Below, one piece after another: positions 53,906-63,229 of a stretch of 64,000 nt of DNA (position 1 is its first letter; each line of letters opens with the position of its first letter). The notes under the pieces are model-generated. The model worked only from the letters and a program-made list of their open reading frames with translations, did no database searches and was not told the origin of the DNA. Origin of the DNA: an uncultured Devosia sp. (GTDB lineage Bacteria > Pseudomonadota > Alphaproteobacteria > Rhizobiales > Devosiaceae); NCBI RefSeq assembly GCF_963517015.1, contig NZ_CAUQDV010000001.1:1184001-1248000 (forward strand), given 5' to 3'. Position numbers and translations under genes: made by a program.

Positions 53906-53930
53906 GGGCAGGGACCTTCGGGCCCCTGCC
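53906..53930 (+). promoter_or_regulatory. mRNA hairpin with UUCG loop between binding-protein and permease genes
   Basis: GGCAGGG/CCCTGCC continue into CC-TTCG-GG, giving a very stable UUCG-capped stem with one mismatch and no T-run. Confidence 0.65.
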
Positions 53931-54011
53931 ATCTCTGGAGCGTTCCCGGCAACCGGTTGTGGCGGTTGGGACACGCGCCGAATTCGACGACCACAAGGGG
54001 AGGCCGTTCAG

Positions 54012-55019
54012 GTGATCCGTTTTCTTTTATCGCGCATCTTGTCCGCGATCCCGATCCTGCTGCTTCTCAGCATCGTGACATTCGTCATCATCCAGGCGCC
54101 TCCGGGCGACTATGGCGACTATATCCGTTCCATGGCGATCAATCAGGGCGGTGCTTCGGTGGAAGCTGCCGAAGCCCAGGCTGCCGCCTATCGTGAGGCC
54201 AATGGCCTCAATGATCCGCTGGTCATTCAGTATTTCCGCTGGCTGACCGGCATCGTCACCCGTTTCGACTTCGGTCACTCGCTCTATTTCAACAAGCCGG
54301 TCGGTGCCGTTGTCGCCGAGCGCCTGCCTGCCACCATCCTCCTCGCCCTGACCTGCCACGTGCTGGCTTCGGTGATCGGCATTTCGATGGGCATTGTCGC
54401 CGCCACCCGGCAGTACACCTGGATCGACACGCTGTTCGGGATCATCTCGTTCCTGGGCATGACCATCCCGCGTTTTCTCCTCGCGATCGTCATCCTCTAC
54501 ATCCTGGTCTTCCGCATGGGCGTGCAGGATGTGGGCAATTTCTTCTCCGCCAAATATGGCGGCGCGCCCTGGAGCTGGGACAAGTTCGTCGATCTGCTCA
54601 AACATGTCTGGCCAATCATCGCCATCGCGACGTTTGGCGGCCTAGCCTACAACATGCGCGTGATGCGGGCAAACCTGCTCGATGTTCTCAATGCGCAATA
54701 TGTCGAAACGGCGCGTGCCAAGGGGCTCAGCCGCGGTGCGGTGGTGCTCAAGCATGCCACCCCCAATGCGCTGCATCCGCTGATCGCCTATCAGGGCGTG
54801 GTGCTGCCCTATATGCTGACCGGCGAGATCGAAGTGGCCATCGTCTTTGGCCTTGCGACCGTCGGTCCGGCCATCACTGGTTCGATGGCCGTGGGCGACG
54901 TGTGGGTCACCGCGACCTTCATGCTGGTGCTGGCCACCACGCTGATCATCGGCAATATCATCTCCGATGTGCTGCTGGCCCTGCTTGATCCGCGTATTCG
55001 TCTCGGAGGCGCAGCATGA
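54012..55019 (+). CDS. family-5-type ABC permease 1 (DppB-like)
   Basis: A 335-aa inner-membrane permease. N-terminal FLLSRILSAIPILLLLSIVTF, periplasmic loop, then the docking loop YVETARAKGLSRGAVVLKHA. GTG start at 54012 gives the family N-terminus. It overlaps the next gene by 4 bases. Confidence 0.93.
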   Translation: MIRFLLSRILSAIPILLLLSIVTFVIIQAPPGDYGDYIRSMAINQGGASVEAAEAQAAAYREANGLNDPLVIQYFRWLTGIVTRFDFGHSLYFNKPVGAVVAERLPATILLALTCHVLASVIGISMGIVAATRQYTWIDTLFGIISFLGMTIPRFLLAIVILYILVFRMGVQDVGNFFSAKYGGAPWSWDKFVDLLKHVWPIIAIATFGGLAYNMRVMRANLLDVLNAQYVETARAKGLSRGAVVLKHATPNALHPLIAYQGVVLPYMLTGEIEVAIVFGLATVGPAITGSMAVGDVWVTATFMLVLATTLIIGNIISDVLLALLDPRIRLGGAA

Positions 55020-56203
55020 GCCGCGATACAGTCGACCAATCCATTCCGCTGCCGCCCGATGCCGGCACGGCTGCGCCAACCCCTGCCACAGAAGCGGTGG
55101 TCGAGCAGAAGATCAATCCGCGCTTTGCGGGTGGTGAAAGCTATCAGAGCCTGGTCTGGCGCCGCATGCGCCGCTCGGTCATGGGCATGATCGGCATCAC
55201 GCTGGTGGCCCTGCTGCTGATCGTGGCGGTGTTTGCCGATTTTTTCGCGCCGCTCGATCCCAAGGCCACCAATGTCGGCTTCGCGCCGCCTGATACGCTG
55301 AGCTTCGTGCGCCAGGACGGCAGCTTTTCGCTGGTGCCGGTGGTTTATCCGCTGTCGGAAGGCGACGAGTTCGATCCGATCACCTTCCAGCCCATCATCG
55401 GGCCGGATTATGAAAACCCGACCGAGTTCGGCTTTTTCGTCCAGGGCTATGCCTACCACATCCTCTGGGTGATCCCGGCCAATATCCACTTCTTTGGCGC
55501 AACCGATCCGGCCAAGACGGTGCATCTGCTGGGGACCGACAAGTTCGGCCGCGACATTCTCTCGCGTGGCATCGTGGGGTCCCGCATTTCGCTGACCATC
55601 GCCCTGGTAGTGACGCTGCTGACCACGGTGGTGGGGACGCTGGTCGGCATCACCTCGGGTTATCTGGGCGGGCGCTTCGACAGCTGGACGCAGAAGTTCG
55701 TCGAATTCGTCCTCGCCTTCCCGCAATTGCCGCTCTATCTGGCACTGACCTCGCTGATCCCGATCACCGCGCCATCCAATGTGTTCATCGCCTTCGTCAT
55801 CGGCGTGATGGCGGTATTGGGATGGGCGCAACTCAGCCGTGAGGTACGCTCCAAGACGCTGTCTTTGGCCCGCATCGACTATGTGCGTGCCGCGATCGCA
55901 GTGGGCTCCCCCGACAGCCGCATCATCACGCGGCATATCCTGCCCAATGTGATGAGCCATGTGATCGTGGCGGTGACGCTGTCGGTGCCATCGGTCGTGC
56001 TGCTCGAAAGCTTCCTCGGTTTCCTTGGCTTTGCGGTCAAGCCGCCGCTGATCTCCTGGGGCCTGATGCTGCAGGACACCAGTTCCTTCTCGGTGATCGG
56101 CTCCTATCCCTGGATTCTGTCGCCCGTCATTTTCGTGCTGATCACCGTCTTCGCTTTTAATGCGCTGGGCGATGGGCTGCGCGATGCGATCGACCCCTAT
56201 TGA
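55016..56203 (+). CDS. family-5-type ABC permease 2 (DppC-like)
   Basis: A 395-aa permease, longer than the usual ~300 aa, with a soluble N-terminal extension (~45 aa) and a periplasmic insert after TM1 (~80-165). GTDKFGRDILSRGIVGSRIS and docking loop IDYVRAAIAVGSPDSRIITR are typical. It pairs with permease 1. Confidence 0.92.
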   Translation: MSRDTVDQSIPLPPDAGTAAPTPATEAVVEQKINPRFAGGESYQSLVWRRMRRSVMGMIGITLVALLLIVAVFADFFAPLDPKATNVGFAPPDTLSFVRQDGSFSLVPVVYPLSEGDEFDPITFQPIIGPDYENPTEFGFFVQGYAYHILWVIPANIHFFGATDPAKTVHLLGTDKFGRDILSRGIVGSRISLTIALVVTLLTTVVGTLVGITSGYLGGRFDSWTQKFVEFVLAFPQLPLYLALTSLIPITAPSNVFIAFVIGVMAVLGWAQLSREVRSKTLSLARIDYVRAAIAVGSPDSRIITRHILPNVMSHVIVAVTLSVPSVVLLESFLGFLGFAVKPPLISWGLMLQDTSSFSVIGSYPWILSPVIFVLITVFAFNALGDGLRDAIDPY

Positions 56204-56213
56204 GGAAAAGGCC

Positions 56214-57884
56214 ATGACCCAGACCAGCCATCAGCCTGTTTCCAATACCCGTCACGATCACGGCGCCCACGAGCGCGAGCTGATCCTCGATGCGCGCAAT
56301 ATCGGCGTCGACTTCAAGGTCGAGGGCGGCACTGTCCACGCCGTCGAAGACGTGTCGTTCCAGCTGCACAAGGGCGAGACAATTGCCCTGGTGGGTGAAA
56401 GCGGTTCGGGCAAGTCGGTGACCGCCCGTACCCTGATGAAGCTTCTGACCAAGCGCGCGACCATCCTGCCCAATGCGCGGATCACCATGTCCGGCAAGGA
56501 CGTGGTCGCGATGAGCGAAAAGCAGATGCAGAAGCTGCGTGGCAATGACATTGCCATGATCTTCCAGGAGCCGATGAGCTCGCTCAATCCGGTCTATACG
56601 GTGGGCCAGCAAATCTGCGAAATCATCCACCTGCACAACCGCGTCTCCCGCGCCGAGGCCATGAAGCGGGCCGAGGACCTGCTGACCGAAGTGCAGATCC
56701 CCGAGCCAAAGGCGCGGCTCAACAACTATCCGCACCAGCTTTCGGGCGGGCAGCGCCAGCGCGTGATGATTGCCATGGCGCTGGCCAACCGGCCCGACAT
56801 CCTGATCGCCGACGAACCGACCACGGCGCTGGACGTGACGGTGCAGGCGCAGATTCTGCATCTGATCAACGACCTCAAGGTCAAGTATGGCATGGCGGTG
56901 ATCCTGATCACCCATGACCTCACCGTGGTCCGCCAGTTCAGCGACTATGTCTATGTGATGCAGAACGGCAAAGTGCAGGAGCACAATGCCACCGAGGCGC
57001 TGTTCGCCAATCCGACCCATGCCTATACGCGGCATCTATTGGCCTCCGAGCCCAAGGGCACGGCCCTGCCGCTGACCGAAGGCCAGCACGAGACGGTGCT
57101 GGAGGGCAAGGAGGTCAAGGTCAGCTTCACGCTCAAGCGTGGCGGCTTCTTCAAGCCAGACTTCTTCGAGCTCAAGGCGGTCGACAGCCTCGACATCAAG
57201 CTGATGCGGCACGAAACGCTGGGCATTGTCGGCGAGTCCGGTTCGGGCAAGACCACCTTTGGCCAGGCGCTGATCCGGCTGATCAACAATCAGGGCGGGG
57301 AAATCCTGTTCGACGGCGAGCGGATCGACCAGAAGGATCGCGCGGCCATGCGACCCCTTCGGTCACGAATGCAGATCGTCTTCCAGGACCCCTTCGCCTC
57401 GCTCAATCCGCGCATGTCGATCCGCCAGATCATCGAGGAAGGTCTCGTGGTCAATGGGATCGGCGCCAATACCAGGGAGCGCGTCGATCGCGTGCGGCAG
57501 GCGCTCAAGGATGCGGGCATGCCTGAAGGCATTCTCAACCGCTTCCCGCATGAGTTTTCGGGTGGCCAGCGCCAGCGCATCGCCATTGCCCGGGCCATTG
57601 CGCTCGAGCCCGAATTCATCCTGCTCGACGAGCCCACTTCGGCGCTTGATCTTTCGGTGCAGGCCCAGATCATCGACCTGCTGCGCAAGCTGCAGAACGA
57701 AAAGGGCCTCTCCTATCTCTTCATCAGCCACGATCTCAAGGTCGTGCGCGCCCTCTGTCACCGCGTCATGGTCATGCAGCATGGCAAGATCGTGGAGCAG
57801 GGGCCCGTCGCCGATGTCCTCACCAATCCCCAGACCGAATATACGGCCCGCCTGGTGCGCGCCGCATTCGAAATAGCCGCCTAA
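56214..57884 (+). CDS. fused double ABC ATPase (DppD-DppF type)
   Basis: A 556-aa protein with two full ATPase domains: GESGSGKSVTAR / LSGGQRQRVMIAMALA / ILIADEPTTALD and GESGSGKTTFGQ / FSGGQRQRIAIARAIA / ILLDEPTSALD. One chain replaces the usual separate D and F subunits. The ATG at 56214 follows TGAGGAAAAG. It precedes melA by 13 bases. Confidence 0.94.
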   Translation: MTQTSHQPVSNTRHDHGAHERELILDARNIGVDFKVEGGTVHAVEDVSFQLHKGETIALVGESGSGKSVTARTLMKLLTKRATILPNARITMSGKDVVAMSEKQMQKLRGNDIAMIFQEPMSSLNPVYTVGQQICEIIHLHNRVSRAEAMKRAEDLLTEVQIPEPKARLNNYPHQLSGGQRQRVMIAMALANRPDILIADEPTTALDVTVQAQILHLINDLKVKYGMAVILITHDLTVVRQFSDYVYVMQNGKVQEHNATEALFANPTHAYTRHLLASEPKGTALPLTEGQHETVLEGKEVKVSFTLKRGGFFKPDFFELKAVDSLDIKLMRHETLGIVGESGSGKTTFGQALIRLINNQGGEILFDGERIDQKDRAAMRPLRSRMQIVFQDPFASLNPRMSIRQIIEEGLVVNGIGANTRERVDRVRQALKDAGMPEGILNRFPHEFSGGQRQRIAIARAIALEPEFILLDEPTSALDLSVQAQIIDLLRKLQNEKGLSYLFISHDLKVVRALCHRVMVMQHGKIVEQGPVADVLTNPQTEYTARLVRAAFEIAA

Positions 57885-57897
57885 TCGGAGCATCCCA

Positions 57898-59265
57898 ATG
57901 GCAAATCCAAAGATCACCTTCATCGGCGCCGGCTCGGCCGTGTTCATGAAGAACATCGTCGGCGACATCCTGCAGCGTCCGGCCCTGACTGGCGCCACGA
58001 TCCGCTTGATGGACATCAATCCGACCCGTCTCGAAGAGAGCGAGATCATCGCCAAGAAGCTGATCGCGACGCTGGGCGTTTCCGCCACTGTCGAGACCTT
58101 CTCGAACCAGCGCCAGGCGCTGGATGGCACCAACTTCGTCGTCGTCTGCTTCCAGATCGGCGGTTACGAGCCGTCTACCGTGATCGATTTCGACGTGCCC
58201 AAGAAGTACAACCTGCGCCAGACCATCGCCGATACGCTGGGCGTGGGCGGTATCATGCGCGGGTTGCGCACCGTGCCGCATCTGTGGAGCATCTGCGAGG
58301 ACATGCTGCAGGTCGCGCCCGACGCGATCATGCTGCAGTATGTCAATCCGATGGCCATCAACACCTGGGCCATCTCCGAGAAGTATCCGACCATCAAGCA
58401 GGTCGGTCTTTGCCACTCGGTGCAGGGCACGGCCATGGAACTGGCTCATGACCTTGAGATCCCCTACGAGGAAATCCGCTACAAGTCGGCCGGTATCAAC
58501 CACATGGCCTTCTATCTCAAGTTCGAGCATCGCCAGCCCGACGGCTCCTACAAGGACCTCTATCCGGCCCTGCATCGCGCCTATGCCGAGGGCCGTGCGC
58601 CCAAGCCGACCTGGAATCCGCGCTGCCCCAATAAGGTGCGCTACGAGATGATGACGCGGCTGGGCTATTTCGTCACCGAAAGCTCGGAGCACTTCGCCGA
58701 ATACACGCCCTATTTCATCAAGGAGGGGCGCGAGGACATCATCGAGAAGTTCGGTATTCCGCTGGACGAATATCCCAAGCGCTGCGTTGAGCAGATTGCC
58801 AAGTGGAAGAAGACCTCCGAGGACTATCGCAACGCCGACAAGATCGAGGTCAAGCAGTCCAAGGAATATGCTTCCTCCATCGTCAATTCGGTCTGGACCG
58901 GCGAGCCTTCGGTGATCTACGGCAACCTGCGCAACAATGGCGTCATCACCAATTTGCCCAACAATGCCGCCGTCGAAGTGGCGTGCCTGGTCGATGACAA
59001 CGGTCTGCAGCCGACCTTTGTCGGCGACCTGCCGCCGCAGCTGACGGCGCTGATCCGCACCAATATCAATGTGCAGGAACTGACCGTTGCGGCGCTGATG
59101 ACCGAAAATCGCGAGCATATCTACCACGCCGCGATGATGGATCCCCATACCGCCGCCGAGCTGGATCTCGAGCAGATCTGGAACCTCGTCGACGACCTCA
59201 CTGAAGCCCATGGCAGCATGCTGCCGGAATGGGCTCGCGGCTCCCGGAAGCAGCGCGTGGCGTAA
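57898..59265 (+). CDS. melA: GH4 alpha-galactosidase MelA-like (CHSV motif)
   Basis: A 455-aa family-4 glycosidase that needs NAD+ and a divalent metal. NAD loop ITFIGAGSAVFMKN at the start, metal Cys in VGLCHSVQGTAM and His in SAGINHMAFYL. The CHSV active-site motif marks the alpha-galactosidase clade of GH4. It would split imported melibiose or raffinose in the cytoplasm and is the last gene of the agp-like operon. Confidence 0.92.
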   Translation: MANPKITFIGAGSAVFMKNIVGDILQRPALTGATIRLMDINPTRLEESEIIAKKLIATLGVSATVETFSNQRQALDGTNFVVVCFQIGGYEPSTVIDFDVPKKYNLRQTIADTLGVGGIMRGLRTVPHLWSICEDMLQVAPDAIMLQYVNPMAINTWAISEKYPTIKQVGLCHSVQGTAMELAHDLEIPYEEIRYKSAGINHMAFYLKFEHRQPDGSYKDLYPALHRAYAEGRAPKPTWNPRCPNKVRYEMMTRLGYFVTESSEHFAEYTPYFIKEGREDIIEKFGIPLDEYPKRCVEQIAKWKKTSEDYRNADKIEVKQSKEYASSIVNSVWTGEPSVIYGNLRNNGVITNLPNNAAVEVACLVDDNGLQPTFVGDLPPQLTALIRTNINVQELTVAALMTENREHIYHAAMMDPHTAAELDLEQIWNLVDDLTEAHGSMLPEWARGSRKQRVA

Positions 59266-59301
59266 GTTTCGCGGCGCAAAGTCCTCCCACTGCTTCCATA
59301 G

Positions 59302-59331
59302 AACGGCCCGGCACTCCCTGCCGGGCCGTTT
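59302..59331. terminator. hairpin between convergent melA and AraC genes
   Basis: AACGGCCCGGCA and TGCCGGGCCGTT pair perfectly (12 bp) around CTCCC. The T-tract is poor on both sides, but the place between two convergent genes supports a terminator. Confidence 0.7.
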
Positions 59332-59336
59332 GGGTT

Positions 59337-60248
59337 TCAGCCACCCACGGCGCGGCGGCCGGCAGCGCGGAATTCGAGGGGAGCGCTGCCCTTGCGGCGG
59401 CGCAGCACCTTGGCGAGGTAGTTGCCATCGGCAAACCCAGTCGCGGTGGCAATTTCCGATACGGTCATTTCCGTCGCCAGCAACAGGCGCTCGACGCGTT
59501 CGAGGCGCCGCTCGAGCACATGGTCGGATGGTGCCATGCCCAGAGCGGCGCTGAAGCTGCGCACGAAGTGGCCACGGCTCATTTCGGCCACGCCGGCCAG
59601 CCGATCAACCGGCAGGGGCGCGGCGATATTGGCGTCGATATAGTTCAGCGCCCGGGTGATGCCGGCGGGCAGGGGCTGTTCGGGCGGCAGCCGGTCACCG
59701 AAGACGGCATCATGAAGGCTGGTCATGGCTGCATAGGCGGCATTCGAAGCCAGGCCGGGCGTCGGCTCCTGCATGCGCAACAGATCAAGGCAGGCCGCGG
59801 CCAGGCGGTCGATCTGGCCCGATGTCGGCTCCAGCACCGGGCCGGTGCTGTCGAGAATTTCGCGGGCCAGGCGCAGCGCTTCGCGGCCATTGAGCAGCAG
59901 CCAGAAATATTCCCATTCGCCGCCGCGATCGAGCCAGTAGCGATGGGCATGGGGCATGGTGACCAGCATGGTGCGTCCCGGCGTCAGGCGGTGGCGCGTG
60001 CCGGCATAGTCGAGCCGGCCTTCGCCCAGCGTCGTGTGCTGGATGACAAGAAAGGGCGCCGTGCCGCGCTCCATGCCATCCCAGGAATAGACCTCGTTGC
60101 GGCGCTGTTCATAGCCGGCGCTGACGCCCATGCAATGGAGTGGCGCGGCGCTGCGGGGCAGGTTCAGCGCGCGAATGTCATGGCCGTGTTGGAGAAGCTC
60201 GGAAAGCACAAAATTACCCGCAATGGCACAAGTCTTCTCTACACTCAT
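59337..60248 (-). CDS. AraC family regulator of the second GH4 gene
   Basis: A 303-aa AraC protein with a sensing domain (~1-190, LTPGRTMLVTMPHAHRYWLD) and C-terminal HTH pair (LPVDRLAGVAEMSRGHFVRS; TVSEIATATGFADGNYLAKV). Divergent from the GH4 gene at 60313 with a 64-base gap. Confidence 0.9.
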   Translation of the reverse strand: MSVEKTCAIAGNFVLSELLQHGHDIRALNLPRSAAPLHCMGVSAGYEQRRNEVYSWDGMERGTAPFLVIQHTTLGEGRLDYAGTRHRLTPGRTMLVTMPHAHRYWLDRGGEWEYFWLLLNGREALRLAREILDSTGPVLEPTSGQIDRLAAACLDLLRMQEPTPGLASNAAYAAMTSLHDAVFGDRLPPEQPLPAGITRALNYIDANIAAPLPVDRLAGVAEMSRGHFVRSFSAALGMAPSDHVLERRLERVERLLLATEMTVSEIATATGFADGNYLAKVLRRRKGSAPLEFRAAGRRAVGG

Positions 60249-60312
60249 GCTACGCTCAACGCTAGCAATGTGTCAGCAATTTCGCAGTGAATGCTGCTAT
60301 GGGAGGACTGTC

Positions 60313-61767
60313 ATGTCATTCAAAGTTACGGTCATCGGCGCCGGGTCGATCGGCTTCACCAAGACGCTGATTTCGGACCTGCTCAAGGTCCCCGAATTCG
60401 TCGATTGCGAATTCGCGCTGACCGACCTTAATCCGCATAATCTTGATATGGTGAAGCAGGTTATCGAGACCATTGTCTCGGTCAACAAGCTCCCCGCCAA
60501 GGTCACCGCCACCACCGATCGACGCGAAGCCATCACCGGCGCGCGCTATGTCATGAGCTGCGTCCGCGTCGGCGGCCTTGAAGCCTTCTCGACCGACATC
60601 GCCATCCCGCTCAAATATGGTGTCGACCAGTGCGTGGGCGACACGATCTGTGCCGGCGGCATCCTCTATGGCCAGCGCAACATCCCGGTGATCCTCGATT
60701 TCTGCAAGGATATCAGGGAAGTAGCCGAGCCTGGCGCGCTGTTCCTCAACTATGCCAACCCGATGGCCATGAACACCTGGGCCGCCGATCTCTATGGCGG
60801 CGTCGACGTGGTTGGCCTCTGCCATGGCGTGCAGCACGGCGCGCATCAGATCGCCAATGTGCTGGGCGTGCGCGATGACGAACTCGACTATGTCTGCTCG
60901 GGCATCAATCACCAGACCTGGTATATCGACATCCGCGCCAAGGGCCGGAAAATCGAGGCAGATGAACTGCTTGCAGGCTTCGAGAAGCATCCGGTCTATT
61001 CCAGGCAGGAGAAGGTCCGCATCGACGTCCTCAAGCGCTTCGGAGTCTATTCCACCGAGTCCAACGGCCACCTGTCGGAATACCTGCCGTGGTATCGCAA
61101 GCGTCCCGAGGAGATCGGCCGCTGGATCGACATGAGCGACTGGATCCACGGCGAAACCGGCGGCTACCTCCGCTATTCGACCGAGCGCCGCAACTGGTTC
61201 GAGACCGACTTCCCGATGTTCAAGGAACAGGCCGCCAAGCCCCTTTCCGAGCACAAGCGGACCAGCGAGCACGCCAGCTATATCATTGAGGCGAAAGAAA
61301 CCGGCCGGGTCTACCGCGGCCACTTCAATCGCCGCAACAATGGCATCATCACCAATCTTCCCGATGATGCGATCATCGAAAGCCCCGGCTATGTCGATCG
61401 CTTCGGCATCAACATGATCGAAGGCATCACCCTGCCGACCGCCTGCGCGGCGACCTGCTCGGTGTCGGTGTCGGTACAGCGTCTATCGGTCGAGGCTGCC
61501 ATGACCGGCAATATCGATACGCTGAAGCTGGCCGTGCTGCATGATCCGCTGGTGGGCGCCATCTGCACGCCCGACGAGGTCTGGGCCATGGTCGACGAAA
61601 TGGTCGTCGCCCAGGCGCAATGGCTGCCGCAATATGCCGACGCCGTTCCGGCAGCGCGCGAGCGCCTCGCCAAGTCGACCGTCAAGACGCGCGACTGGCA
61701 GGGCGCTGCCCGCAAGCAGGTGCGCTCGGTCGAAGAATTGCGCGAAGTGGTGGGCGGTCACCACTAG
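60313..61767 (+). CDS. GH4 glycosidase, CHGV motif (not the melA clade)
   Basis: A 484-aa NAD-dependent family-4 glycosidase. NAD loop VTVIGAGSIGFTKT, metal Cys in VGLCHGVQHGAH, His in SGINHQTWYID. The active-site motif is CHGV rather than CHSV; the CHGx clade contains alpha-glucosidases and alpha-glucuronidases, so the substrate probably differs from that of melA. The ATG follows GGGAGGACTGTC. The true substrate is open. Confidence 0.88.
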   Translation: MSFKVTVIGAGSIGFTKTLISDLLKVPEFVDCEFALTDLNPHNLDMVKQVIETIVSVNKLPAKVTATTDRREAITGARYVMSCVRVGGLEAFSTDIAIPLKYGVDQCVGDTICAGGILYGQRNIPVILDFCKDIREVAEPGALFLNYANPMAMNTWAADLYGGVDVVGLCHGVQHGAHQIANVLGVRDDELDYVCSGINHQTWYIDIRAKGRKIEADELLAGFEKHPVYSRQEKVRIDVLKRFGVYSTESNGHLSEYLPWYRKRPEEIGRWIDMSDWIHGETGGYLRYSTERRNWFETDFPMFKEQAAKPLSEHKRTSEHASYIIEAKETGRVYRGHFNRRNNGIITNLPDDAIIESPGYVDRFGINMIEGITLPTACAATCSVSVSVQRLSVEAAMTGNIDTLKLAVLHDPLVGAICTPDEVWAMVDEMVVAQAQWLPQYADAVPAARERLAKSTVKTRDWQGAARKQVRSVEELREVVGGHH

Positions 61768-61794
61768 TCTACACCATCCGTCCTCCCGGACGTC

Positions 61795-61820
61795 GGGGCG
61801 CCCTGCGGGGCGCCCTTTTT
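61795..61820 (+). terminator. rho-independent terminator after the second GH4 gene
   Basis: GGGCGCC and GGCGCCC pair around CTGCGG, followed by TTTTT. Confidence 0.88.
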
Positions 61821-61858
61821 GTTGATGGACCGGTAGCGCCTCTTGCTTTGCTCAAAAA

Positions 61859-61873
61859 ACGCAAATATTGCGT
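61859..61873. promoter_or_regulatory. candidate operator of the second LacI gene
   Basis: ACGCAA-ATA-TTGCGT, perfect 6-bp arms, 27 bases before the LacI start. The TTGCG half-site recurs as TTGCGCAA upstream of the binding-protein gene at 63230, pointing to one regulator for both. Confidence 0.6.
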
Positions 61874-61899
61874 AGAGAAATGGGTGATTTGAGGCTGTT

Positions 61900-62901
61900 G
61901 TGGTGCAGAAGCGCGCAAATCAGGCTGATATAGCAGAGCGGCTGGGCGTTTCGGTCAGTACGGTTTCGCGTGCACTGGCCAATGAAATTGGCATCAGCGA
62001 TGCCGTGCGGCAGGATGTGCAGCGCATGGCGCGCACTCTGGGCTACAAGTCCAAGCGTAGCATGTCTGCGGTGGCGGGCGACAGGAAAGCCGTGGCGCTG
62101 GTGCCGCTGGGCGGGGCGACCAGCGGGCTGGCCAATTTCTATTTCGGCATTGTCGAGGGCATGCGCGAGCAGGCGGCCGGCATGGGCGTGGCACTGGATG
62201 TGCGGCTGGTCAATGAATCCGTGGTAACGCTGGACCTGATCAAAAAGCATGTCGCACAGGCCGGTGCGGGGGGCGTGGTGCTGGCGGGGATCGATGGGTG
62301 GGACGAGTTGATCGCCTGGTCCAGCGAAGTCGATATTCCGGTGGTGCTGGCCAATGGCAGCGATCCGCAGATGCGGTTGAGCTCGGTGTCGCCGGCCAAT
62401 TTCTATGGCGCCTTGATGGCGACGGAGCGCCTGCTAAGGGCCGGTCATCGCAGGATTTTGCACTATACGCATCACTACCGTCCGACCATCAGGCAGCGCC
62501 AGCGCGGCTTTGAGACGGCCATCGCCCGGACCGAGGGGGCGGTGGGGGTCATCGTCAAGAGCAGTGAGTGCAAGACCATGGAATTGCTGGCGGATATCCT
62601 GGCCGGCAAGCATAAGGTGACGGCAGCCTTCATCTGGAATGACATTGCTGCTGTCGAGATGCTGGATGGGCTCTACGGGCCGGAAAGCCCTCTGAAGCCG
62701 GGCTTTTCCATCATCGGTTTCGACGATCTCCCGATTGCCGGCATGGCGACGCCGCGGCTCAGCACGACGCGGGTGGACCGCGAGGCGATCGGGCGCGGGG
62801 CGGTGCGCTTGCTGGCCGAGCATATGGATGGCGAGCGGGCCATTCAACAGCTCGAGATCGGTGTCACCATGGTCGAAGGCGAGACGGTTTTCGGAGTTTG
62901 A
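61900..62901 (+). CDS. LacI family regulator
   Basis: A 333-aa repressor: HTH NQADIAERLGVSVSTVSRAL, hinge YKSKRSMSAVAG, effector domain with AAFIWNDIAAVEMLDGLYG. It starts with GTG (61900 or 61903). It lies upstream of, and probably controls, the transporter starting at 63230. Confidence 0.93.
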   Translation: MVQKRANQADIAERLGVSVSTVSRALANEIGISDAVRQDVQRMARTLGYKSKRSMSAVAGDRKAVALVPLGGATSGLANFYFGIVEGMREQAAGMGVALDVRLVNESVVTLDLIKKHVAQAGAGGVVLAGIDGWDELIAWSSEVDIPVVLANGSDPQMRLSSVSPANFYGALMATERLLRAGHRRILHYTHHYRPTIRQRQRGFETAIARTEGAVGVIVKSSECKTMELLADILAGKHKVTAAFIWNDIAAVEMLDGLYGPESPLKPGFSIIGFDDLPIAGMATPRLSTTRVDREAIGRGAVRLLAEHMDGERAIQQLEIGVTMVEGETVFGV

Positions 62902-63030
62902 TCATTTCGCAGCAGCTTCGATCCCCGACCGCTTTTTCCGCGAATTCGTTAGCAAACTGTCAGCACCGAGCATCACCTATTGCGGTTATGCAGAGCCTAT
63001 CTCATTGACCTGAAAACCATTTCTGAACAA

Positions 63031-63079
63031 AATTGCGTAACTTGCGTGAATTGCGCAAAATGCTTGCGATTGCGCAAAA
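63031..63079. promoter_or_regulatory. cluster of TTGCGCAA-type operators
   Basis: TTGCGCAA occurs at 63051-63058 and 63070-63077, each inside a near-duplicate unit (CTTGCGTGAATTGCGCAAAA and CTTGCGATTGCGCAAAA). A further TTGCGTAA lies at 63033-63040. The 8-base palindrome with central CG is a LacI-type core. The rest of the 62902-63229 gap holds nothing else recognised. Confidence 0.65.
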
Positions 63080-63229
63080 CCTGTCCTACCTTGCATCGGC
63101 GTCCCAAGGCGCCCGGCCGTAACGACGGCCCAGCGCTGCTCATGGAGCAGGGCATATCGCAGACGGCCAGGAGGGTGGCCGGATGCTTGAAGCAAGACGG
63201 GGCTGGGCCCCGGCAGAGGGAGGACTGGA

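Noticed and set aside
51848..53974. Long minus-strand frame (708 codons) opposite the AgpA-like gene
   Set aside because: Same cause; the plus-strand protein has a signal peptide and family-5 signature.
63031..63079. CRISPR-like short repeats
   Set aside because: The units are under 22 bases, directly adjacent without spacers, and built on an 8-base palindrome; they fit repressor sites better. No CRISPR array or cas gene was seen anywhere in the window.
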